A stretch of DNA of 64,000 nt from Mesostigma viride (Eukaryota; Streptophyta; Mesostigmatophyceae; Mesostigmatales; Mesostigmataceae): the NCBI GenBank assembly GCA_009746045.1, contig RPFO01002304.1, positions 1 to 64,000 of the forward strand, given 5' to 3'. Position 1 is the first letter of the stretch, and every line of letters starts with the position of its first letter. A program made the position numbers and the translations under genes. Positions 55,721 through 64,000 of this stretch are shown here, one piece after another. The notes under the pieces are model-generated. The model ran no database searches, was not told where the DNA came from, and saw nothing but the letters and a program-made list of their open reading frames with translations.

Positions 55721-57027
55721 GGTTGGTTGGTTGGTTGGTTGGTTGGTTGGTTGGTTGGTTGGTTGGTTGGTTGGTTGGTTGGTTGGTTGGTTGGTTGGTT
55801 GGTTGGTTGGTTGGTTGGTTGGTTGGTTGGTTGGTTGGTTGGTTGGTTGGTTGGTTGGTTGGTTGGTTGGTTGGTTGGTTGGTTGGTTGGTTGGTTGGTT
55901 GGTTGTTGGTTGGTTGGTTGGTTGGTTGGTTGGTTGGTTGGTTGGTTGGTTGGTTGGTTGGTTGGTTGGTTGGTTGGTTGGTTGGTTGGTTGGTTGGTTG
56001 GTTGGTTGGTTGGTTGGTTGGTTGGTTGGTTGGTTGGTTGGTTGGTTGGTTGGTTGGTTGGTTGGTTGGTTGGTTGGTTGGTTGGTTGGTTGGTTGGTTG
56101 GTTGGTTGGTTGGTTGGTTGGTTGGTTGGTTGGTTGGTTGGTTGGTTGGTTGGTTGGTTGGTTGGTTGGTTGGTTGGTTGGTTGGTTGGTTGGTTGGTTG
56201 GTTGGTTGGTTGGTTGGTTGGTTGGTTGGTTGGTTGGTTGGTTGGTTGGTTGGTTGGTTGGTTGGTTGGTTGGTTGGTTGGTTGGTTGGTTGGTTGGTTG
56301 GTTGGTTGGTTGGTTGGTTGGTTGGTTGGTTGGTTGGTTGGTTGGTTGGTTGGTTGGTTGGTTGGTTGGTTGTTGGTTGGTTGGTTGGTTGGTTGGTTGG
56401 TTGGTTGGTACGTTGGTTGGTTGGTTGGTTGGTTGGTTGGTTGGTTGGTTGGTTGGTTGGTTGGTTGGTTGGTTGGTTGGTTGGTTGGTTGGTTGGTTGG
56501 TTGGTTGGTTGGTTGGTTGGTTGGTTGGTTGGTTGGTTGGTTGGTTGGTTGGTTGGTTGGTTGGTTGGTTGGTTGGTTGGTTGGTTGGTTGGTTGGTTGG
56601 TTGGTTGGTTGGTTGGTTGGTTGGTTGGTTGGTTGGTTGGTTGGTTGGTTGGTTGGTTGGTTGGTTGGTTGGTTGGTTGGTTGGTTGGTTGGTTGGTTGG
56701 TTGGTTGGTTGGTTGGTTGGTTGGTTGGTTGGTTGGTTGGTTGGTTGGTTGGTTGGTTGGTTGGTTGGTTGGTTGGTTGGTTGGTTGGTTGGTTGGTTGG
56801 TTGGTTGGTTGGTTGGTTGGTTGGTTGGTTGGTTGGTTGGTTGGTTGGTTGGTTGGTTGGTTGGTTGGTTGGTTGGTTGGTTGGTTGGTTGGTTGGTTGG
56901 TTGGTTGGTTGGTTGGTTGGTTGGTTGGTTGGTTGGTTGGTTGGTTGGTTGGTTGGTTGGTTGGTTGGTTGGTTGGTTGGTTGGTTGGTTGGTTGGTTGG
57001 TTGGTTGGTTGGTTGGTTGGTTGGTTG
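55721..57027. repeat. 1.3-kb (TTGG)n microsatellite
   Basis: About 327 units of GGTT with only three visible interruptions (near 55904, 56372, 56409). All frames are open, giving spurious Trp-Leu-Val-Gly and Pro-Thr-Asn-Gln repeats. It joins the truncated Copia pol to the following Gypsy-type element. Confidence 0.97.
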
Positions 57028-57444
57028 TGTTACGTCGCGTAACAATTCGTTGTAGTTACGGACGTAAATTAGGTCCTTGGCCTCGGTTGTTCCTAGGTTA
57101 CGTGCAGTTCTAGTTTGGACATGATTGTCCCCGTAACAGTACTGTGGTATAGTGGGTGCCTTTGGGCGCCGCGCCGCGTACTATATTAGTGGTCCTTATC
57201 CTTTTGTAGAATGTAGTGGACAGGCGTGCATCTGTGCACCTGCTTGTGTTTCTGTGTTTCTGCAGGCGAGGGCCAGGTCGGCCCGAGCCTGTTGGACCGT
57301 TGGTGACCATTTATGCACGTTCCACTCCTTGTGTGGTCACTCGGCGTGTGTTAAATGAATTAACACATATTAGCTTGGGTCACGGCAGTTTAGTTGTGTT
57401 TCCTTCCTCTTTTCCTGGAGTAAACGGGTTTGATTAAATGGCCT

Positions 57445-57744
57445 ATGGCGTATTACAGTAGTACATATGTAAATGCATTGAGATCTGGTTCGTCTCGGTC
57501 GTCTTTCGCTAGGGGTGTATATAGAAGCAGCCTCACTAGTTTAGGTAGTATCAGGACAGGTAGAGGTAGAGGTGGCGGCCGAGGCTTGCGGCGTAACAAT
57601 GGACTCGGAGGTAGTTTAGATAGAGAGCGAGACGACGATCCTTTGCAACATACGTCATTGAATCAACCCTTCCGCGGCTGGGAAAAAGAAGACGACACCT
57701 ACTTGACAGGTAATGGGCGGGTCGCCGTCAAGCTAGGAGGATAG
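57445..57744 (+). CDS. small basic ORF in the leader of the third element
   Basis: 99 codons from ATG 57445, Ser/Arg/Gly-rich (GRGRGGGRGLRR) followed by an acidic stretch. No family recognised. It could be an RNA-binding Gag N-terminus or simply leader sequence. Confidence 0.35.
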   Translation: MAYYSSTYVNALRSGSSRSSFARGVYRSSLTSLGSIRTGRGRGGGRGLRRNNGLGGSLDRERDDDPLQHTSLNQPFRGWEKEDDTYLTGNGRVAVKLGG

Positions 57745-58125
57745 TGCTGCCTGATTCAGGACACGCCCTGCCTAGACGTTAGACCTGCTCGAAGCGGAAA
57801 ATCCTTTCGTATATAGCTCCTGTTCCTCGTCTTGTTTCCTTAGAAAGATGGTTTACTGCCGTAGACAGTTGCTGGTTTTGGTTCGACGATAGAGAGACGG
57901 CTAGCGTCTCGTAGATTACCCTTTTTCTGCATCGTGCCTGCTTCGTATTTAGACGACCCTTCGCCGGACGCAGAATTCTTGAAACCGGATACTTACGACC
58001 ACCTGGCGCTGGAAACATCGTCCCTACGTGCGTCGTCAATCTGGTTCGGTTTCAGACACCCGAGATAAGTCGCCTTCTCCTCGTTCTCCTCATTTGACTG
58101 CTCAAGACCTACCAGGTGCGTTACC
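57745..58125 (+). other. leader stretch between small ORFs
   Basis: Frames are broken. A short Ser/Pro/Arg-rich frame (about 57983-58129, SDTRDKSPSPRSP) ends in TGA overlapping the next ATG (ATGA at 58126). Confidence 0.4.
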
Positions 58126-58518
58126 ATGAGCCAACGGCGATCTTTTACTGCTCCTTCCCATTCTTCTAGCGATAATAGTCTAGCTAAATATTACGTAGTG
58201 ATTACGCCTCAATGGTCCTCCATTTTCCTTTCTTGGTCCGACGCTAGGAAGATCGTTCAGAATCGTGTATATAACGTAATTAGGTATAAGAAATTTATGT
58301 CCTTTGAAGAAGCTCAGCAGTTCCTTATAGATCATAGCCAAACAGATTTAGGCCTGCATGTACGCCCTATTCCTCATGGTCGCCCTCCAGTAGAAGCTCT
58401 AGTCTTTGCTACCCCTCCTTCTTCTCCCCCTAAACGGGCTGCATCTGCATCTGCTTCAGATACTCCTCTCACTTTGGAGTTTGGTTCCCTATCCATTACT
58501 GTTGTTAAAAAGGATTGA
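58126..58518 (+). CDS. ORF with RNase H1-type hybrid-binding / caulimovirus-VI-like domain
   Basis: 130 codons from ATG 58126. Residues about 20-70 read KYYVVITPQW ... IFLSWSDARKIV ... YKKFMSFEEAQQFL. This has the order of the RNase H1 N-terminal hybrid-binding domain (Pfam Cauli_VI): a YxV strand, a Trp after a beta turn, and KxF followed by an EEA helix. That domain binds RNA:DNA hybrid or double-stranded RNA. A Pro/Ser-rich tail follows. As a separate ORF before Gag it could serve the reverse-transcription complex (inference). Confidence 0.6.
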   Translation: MSQRRSFTAPSHSSSDNSLAKYYVVITPQWSSIFLSWSDARKIVQNRVYNVIRYKKFMSFEEAQQFLIDHSQTDLGLHVRPIPHGRPPVEALVFATPPSSPPKRAASASASDTPLTLEFGSLSITVVKKD

Positions 58519-58609
58519 TTTTAATTTTGTTCCTGCTGCAGACCTTCAAGGTTTTTCCTTTTTCCTTTGTTGCTTTCTTCTAGATTCCTATTCCTTTACG
58601 TAATTAAAG

Positions 58610-59969
58610 ATGGATCCAGTGGGTGGAGATATGTCGCCTATACCTACCAATAATAATAATAATACTACTACTAATAACATAACAATAACAATACTCGTGG
58701 TAACCGACGGGACTCCTTGGAAACGGTACACCATCTCACCCTCAAGGTATTCTGCGTACCTCACCTCCTTCTCCTGTTGCTGGTGGTCGCCGTCGTCCCT
58801 CAATTACCCCACCTACCTATGAACAACGTATTTCCCAAGTCAGATTTAGTGAGGAACCTTCTTTCGTTGTGAACCAGGCCCCTGCCCCTTCTGCAACCTT
58901 GGCTCACCCCTCCAGCAGGTCCTCACACACTAACAATGCTCCTAGGCCTCCTTCCCACCCTGTGCCTTCAATGCCTGCTATTAACACGGGTCGTACCTCG
59001 GCCCCTGTCGGCCCTTCTGGGCGCCCTAGTGCAGTTCCCTTTTACCCACCTGCTTCCTGGTCCTACCCTGAGACGGCCTATGAGGCTGCCCAGGTTCCTA
59101 CCCGTGTGGCTGATTTAGAAGTTAATAATGATTTCAGTACCATGCCCCTAGATGATAGGAATTATGATCATTTTGCCTATTCCTCTCTTCGTGAGCAATA
59201 TACTGTCCCCTTCTCCTATGGGCACCATCCGGAAACGGTGGCTCCCTCTAGACCCCTACCCAAGACTTTTCCTATCCCTTCCTTCTATCCCGCTTATGTA
59301 GCAGTGGAAGATAGTGGCCCTATGGGAAAAACTGATTCTTCTAATCCCCCTAAGCCTCCTGCTCTTCCCCTCTTTGCCAACCTTCCTAAGCTGGATGTCA
59401 AGTCTACCCCTCAACAGTTTTTCACCTTCATTATGTTGCTCACCCAGAACACAGAGTCCTGGCAGAACCACAATAGGTGGCGCCTCTCTGATGCTGTACT
59501 AGTTCCTCATTATCTTACTACCTGCATTACTCCTGAACTTGCTAACCTCATCCAGTGTGAGTCTCTTGCCTCTCATGCCTACCCAAACTCTGTAGCAGAA
59601 TTGTTCAAGCGTTTAGAGAACCATTTAGTCCCTCCCGATGCAGATTGGCAGGATAGATTATCCTTTGGCACCTTGCAGCAGGGTACCAAGTCCTTCAAAG
59701 AATATATGAAAGAGTTTGATGCTCAGATGGTACGAATTAGGGATTTGTCGGGTGCAGAAGTACGTGCTCGCTTCCTTCAGGGCCTCAGTAGACCCTTATT
59801 GCGTGAAGTCAAGCGCCAGTTCTCTGCCTACCGTTTTACTGACCTGCCCCTCAAGCATGTGCGCCAGCATCTTTTACGAGTAGCAGATTTCTTCTCCACA
59901 CCTTCTCTTCCTACCCGTTCCCGTATTAATAATATAGCCTTACCCCTGAGGAGGAGAACTCCTATGTAG
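58610..59969 (+). pseudogene. third element Gag
   Basis: ATG at 58610 opens a frame with Asn/Thr runs that shifts near 58745 into the main Gag frame, readable through PPTYEQRISQVRF and onward to 59969. The capsid domain is typical: TPQQFFTFIMLLTQNTESWQ, AELFKRLENHL, FKEYMKEFDAQMVRI and RARFLQGLSRPLLREVKRQ. It ends at a frame break near 59940; the zinc knuckle follows one frame back. Confidence 0.75.
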
Positions 59970-59986
59970 AAGAATTAGATATCTGT

Positions 59987-60355
59987 GTGACTGACCTTTC
60001 AGCTCTGGATGTCTCTCATATTACCTGCTATCATTGTAAGGAAGTAGGTCATCTTAAACGTGAGTGCCCCAAGTTCCTTTCGGGTGCTCCCCCTCATCCC
60101 GACGCTCGCCCTCCTCGTACCCCTCAGCGTGCTCCTATTCGTCCCACTTCAGGACGCATTCCTTCAGCTACCCCTAGTAGGCTGAATGCTGTGCAGACAG
60201 GATCCCCAGGGTTCCCCTATGATAATCAGGCTCCCGCACCCTCTTCAATCCCTCGTGACCCTCCAGCAGTGGCTTTTCCGCCAGGGTCTTCTTCGGGGTT
60301 CGTTCCTATGGATTTGGGGGGGAGGGGGAACAGTAGGCCTGTCAGCCGGGGGTAA
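59987..60355 (+). pseudogene. third element Gag C-terminus with zinc knuckle
   Basis: CYHCKEVGHLKREC (CX2CX4HX4C) at about 60027, then a Pro-rich stretch; the frame is lost in the G-run near 60317. Confidence 0.75.
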
Positions 60356-60944
60356 CCTGGACAGGTCCTTAGATAGTACCCCAGATAATAATTTTTGCTT
60401 GCCTGTTTTTATAACCTCTGTAGGAGCTGAATCATCCCTACCACTACGTGTGCGTCCTCTTATGTTCTTGAATGGTGGCTTAACCGTCCCTCATACTGTT
60501 GTAGACCCCTTCCTGCATGCTGATGAACTCTTGAATGTCTCTGTGTTAGTGGATAGCGGTGCGGCTAGCTCCTTTGTGAGCGAGGCCCTAGTTAGGCGTT
60601 TAGGACTAGTCCCTACCCCTCACACAAAAACTGTCACTGTCCATTATGCTGACGGTCGCACCAGTCATTCCCCGGGTACGGTGTCCCTTCCCCTGGTCAT
60701 ACAAGGACGTACGGTCAACCTGACGGCCACTATAGGCCCTATCACTACAGCTGATGTATTACTAGGATTAGATTGGCATCAGGATAATAAAATCACTATT
60801 AATTATGATACTATGGTCATTTGGTTTCCAGATAGCTCCTACTGGGTACCAGAACGTCATTATAGATTAGAAAATTTATCCTTGGTAGATATTACTCCTC
60901 CTACACCTGTTGATCCTCCTGTAGACCTATACCTGAAGTATTAA
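60315..60944 (+). pseudogene. third element aspartic protease
   Basis: Readable from the G-run near 60315 to TAA at 60944. Active-site LLNVSVLVDSGAASSFVSE (about 60530) and flap-side ADVLLGLDWHQDNKI (about 60750). The RT frame begins right after, one frame later. Confidence 0.8.
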
Positions 60945-60969
60945 TGTCCAATGACGAATTACGTTCTGA

Positions 60970-63900
60970 ACTAAAGAATATGGATACCTATTATGTATGT
61001 TCCTTCAGTTAGAAGTACAAGAGATACCTATCACTAATAATAGTGTGGATATAGATGTAAATACAGTGGATACAATAGGAGTGGGATTTACTGAAAATGA
61101 AATAGTAAGATACATGGCTGTGATAGATTCCTCAAAAGTATTTGAAGAAAAGACTCCTTCTTATCCTCCTCCTCGTTCTGTTTTACACCGTGTAGTTATC
61201 AAGGACGGTGCAGTTCCTACGCACTCTCCGATGTATAGAATGGGCCCTACAGAATTAAAGGAACTAAAACAGATTTTAGTATCACTATTAGAAGCAGGAT
61301 TGATAGAGCCTAGTAACTCCCCCTACTCCGCTGGTGTCCTGTTAGTTCCTAAACCAAATGGCAAGTTTCGCCTAGTTACTGATTATAGGAAGCTAAACGA
61401 TATTACTGTGAAGTCTAAATACCCTCTACCTCGTATTGATGATATATTTAATAAGGTTAAAGGTTCTACCTGTTTCACAGTACTAGATTGTGCGGATGGT
61501 TTTTGGCAACTACGTATAGCTCCTGAGGATTGCCACAAAACCGCCTTTGCTACCCCTTTTGGGCATTACCAGTTTAGAGTAGCGGCTATGGGACTCTGTA
61601 ACTCTCCTGCCTCTTTCCAAATGTTAATGAATGAAGTGCTTAGACCTGTTATGGGAAATTCCCACCTTCCTCAAGTGTCCTCTGATTTAAAGGATCCTTC
61701 CTTCTCCTCTGTTTCTTTATCTGAGCATGACCGTTCTTGTGCTCAAGCTTACTTAGATGATATCCTTATTTATTCTCCTGATTTTGAAACGCACCTACGT
61801 GATTTAAAGAAAGTATTAGAAATCATGGCTGAAAATTCTTTATGGGCGCGCCGTGCTAAAGTTCGCTCTGGTAGAAGTGTCCCATTCTTAGGGCACGTTC
61901 TGTCAGATGCCGGGGTCGCTACCGACCCGGATAAGACTAAGTCAATTCAGGAATGGCCTACCCCTACCGACGTTAAAGGTGTACGTAGTTTTCTAGGAAT
62001 TGCTTCTTACTATAGGCGTTTTATCCCGCGTTTCGCAACTATAGCAGCTCCTATTAATCATCTATTAAAGAAGGATATCCCCTTTGTTTGGAGTAGTGAA
62101 TGTCAGTCGGCTTTTCAGTGTCTAAAATCCCTACTCCTCTCCCCTCCTGTACTCATCCTACCGGATACTACTAAACCCTTTGTTGTAGCCACAGATGCTA
62201 GCAAGGTAGCTATAGGGGGCGTCCTTCTCCAGGATCAGGGTCAGGGCTTACAGCCAATCGAGTATATCTCTAGGACAATGCTTCCTGCGGAGCGTAACTA
62301 TCCCGTCCACCAGCAAGAACTATTAGCTGTGGTGTACTGTTGCCACGCGTGGCAGCACTTTCTTAAAGGTGCTCAATTTGATGTTTGTCTGAATGAACCC
62401 TGTGAGATTGATCCTTATAGATTAGTTATCCAGACAGATCACCGCCCTCTTACCCATCTTCTCTCACAACCCAACCTTACCCCTCGTCAAGCGCGCTGGA
62501 TGGAGTTTTTAGCACAGTTCTCCCCTTTTAAACTTCAGTATGTTAAGGGTGTAGATAACATAGTACCAGATGCACTCTCTCGTCGTGCAGATTACTCCTT
62601 TTTCGAGGACCTTGATGTTCTCAATACTACTCTAGTTCCTACTACTATGGGTGTAACCCCGTATGGTGAACTACCTGATGATGAATCCTATGCCTACCTC
62701 TTTCATACAGCTGTTCGCATGCCTGATCTCCTTTCTCACGTAGGACTCTCTCTCCCGTGTGAGGCCCTTCCTGTGGTCTCGGTGGGGGGGGAGGGGAAAA
62801 ATAAAATTTCTATACCGCTTAGCCATATAGCGACTAGGTCAGGAAAGTCTTATGAACACATAGTCCCTCTAGGACCTCCCCTTCTCTTTGGCAAGGCGGT
62901 AGGAGATCTCTTTAAACCTGTTCTGGATACCTCTGTAGCGATGCCTACCTCTGATCTCGAACGTCTTATTAGTAGATTTACGGCCACTGAGCCGGAAGCA
63001 TTAGCTGCCATTGCTGCCCATCCCCAACAATTAGGCAAGCACCCTTGTAAATTTGTAGGTGGATTTTTATATGTGCAGATAGCAGATTCTCCCCCTCAAT
63101 GGCGCCTGTATGTCCCTCCTATCTGTCGCTCCTCCTTGCTCTTTGAGTTGCATGACTTAGCTGCTCACCAGGGTGGTAAACGGGTACGGGACCTAGTAGC
63201 CCGCTCTTACTACTGGCCTTCCCTTTTAAAGGATGTAGATGAGTATGTTAGAACCTGTCAATCTTGCCAGGAGATGAAACCCAACAATGTAGGACAGATA
63301 GCAGAGCCTAGGACCTTACCTGATCCCATCATGCCGTGGGACTCCATTATGATGGATTTTGTAGGACCTTTTAGGAAGAATGATAGAGGTAACGCCCAGA
63401 TCCTTGTTTTTGTAGATCGTTTTACTCGTATGTGTCATCTCGTGCCGTGTCCCTTAGAACTCACCGCACGCGATTGCGCACGCCTATACCTTAATAACGT
63501 ATATAGATATCATGGTTTGAGTAGGCAGTTTATTAGTGATAAGGATAAGTTATTCACTTCTGATTTTTGGCAGCAGTTCTTCGCTGCTATCGGTACCAAG
63601 GTCACCTTCGGTACTGCCTACCACTCCTCCTCGTCTCATTTAGTAGAACGTTTGAATAGGGTAGTGGAAGAAGCTCTGCGTCACTATGTGAATGGCTCTG
63701 GGAGTGATTGGGAGGATTACCTATGTTTGGTAGAGTTTTCCCTTAACAATTGCCCTCAGGCTGCGCATGGTTATACGCCCTTCTTCCTAGATACTGGTAG
63801 ACAACCTCTTACCCCTACCTCTCTTTTAGCTAGTCCTTTAAGGGACAAGGATGATGTGTCCCGGGATACTGTAGAAGGTGTGCAGGCGTTATTAGATAAG

Positions 63901-64000
63901 ATGAAGAATGCACACGACAACGCTATTGCAGGGTACCATAGGGCGCAGGCCAAATACCTTGCTAGGTTGCGTGCCTCATTAGATAGAAGAGCACCTGAGA
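60970..64000 (+). CDS. third element Pol: RT, RNase H, integrase (runs off the window)
   Basis: Open from 60970 to the right edge, more than 1000 codons with no stop. RT: AGLIEPSNSPYSAGVLLV, RLVTDYRKLND, VLDCADGFWQLRI, catalytic AYLDDILIYS (about 61750), FLGIASYYRRFI. RNase H: FVVATDASKVAIGGVL, HQQELLAVVYCCHAW, IQTDHRPL. Integrase: H2C2 site (HDLAAHQGGKR ... CQSCQEMK), first Asp in MMDFVGPF, second Asp in FISDKDKLF, Glu block in SSSHLVERLNR. The catalytic residues are all present. A roughly 30-residue insert lies between the RT palm motifs (MGNSHLPQVSSDLKDPS). Confidence 0.92.

Larger units (their letters stand above)
57028..64000 (+). mobile_element. third LTR retrotransposon, Gypsy-type, runs off right edge
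   Basis: Domain order Gag, zinc knuckle, protease, RT, RNase H, integrase. The leader (57028-58125) presumably includes the 5' LTR beginning near TGTGTTACGTCGCG, but its end cannot be fixed without the 3' copy. The pol frame is open for more than 3 kb to the window edge; the upstream frames carry several single-base breaks. Confidence 0.8.

Noticed and set aside
55579-57113. Frames repeating Trp-Leu-Val-Gly or Pro-Thr-Asn-Gln
   Set aside because: Products of (TTGG)n; no stop codon can occur in this repeat.

Overview
The window is eukaryotic nuclear DNA. Coding segments are joined by GT-AG introns with GTGAGT/GTAAGT donors. The coding exons are GC-rich while introns and flanks are more AT-rich and full of microsatellites. 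Most of the right half is nested LTR and non-LTR retrotransposons. The one cellular gene is a membrane-anchored Cache-domain cyclic-nucleotide phosphodiesterase. This combination suggests a green alga (Chlorophyta, perhaps Chlamydomonadales-like), but that is inference; no rRNA, tRNA or plastid marker is present to prove it.

Left part (1-24,203, minus strand): one gene of at least 19.7 kb read right to left. Exon A carries the start codon and a transmembrane helix, B-F an extracytoplasmic Cache region and a second helix, G a long linker and the start of the PDEase catalytic domain, and H the YHN..H and HDYKHPG metal/catalytic motifs. The rest of the catalytic domain should lie beyond position 1. 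The introns hold a 3.6-kb LINE, a MITE, a 26-bp minisatellite, and (GGGA)n, (CCGA)n and poly-G tracts. Upstream of the start codon (24.6-26.2 kb) are two non-autonomous terminal-inverted-repeat elements.

Middle part (26.6-48.7 kb): a three-level nest. A degenerate minus-strand L1-like LINE was split by an 11-kb Ty3/Gypsy-type element (27,934-45,975, flanked by a 4-5 bp target duplication). A 6.9-kb Copia-type element (27,989-34,908, TSD GTGAC, nearly identical LTRs) was then inserted into the left repeat of the Gypsy element. The Gypsy element encodes Gag, protease, a cytosine-5 DNA methyltransferase, RT, RNase H and a DDE integrase ending in a PHD finger. Its terminal repeats are arranged as split direct repeats (A1 - coding - B1 - A2 - B2). 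The Copia element has Gag and Pol in the same frame separated by a single UGA-CUAG stop, and a domain order Gag-IN-PR-RT-RH.

Right part (48.7-64.0 kb): a plus-strand LINE 3' fragment, then a second Copia-type element whose gag is interrupted by two giant palindromic transposons (50,707-51,591 and 52,457-53,526, each with a 5-bp target duplication). Removing each palindrome restores the gag reading frame. The pol of this element runs into a 1.3-kb (TTGG)n tract. The last 7 kb is another Gypsy-type element (an RNase H1-type hybrid-binding-domain ORF, Gag, zinc knuckle, protease, RT-RNase H-integrase) that runs off the right edge.
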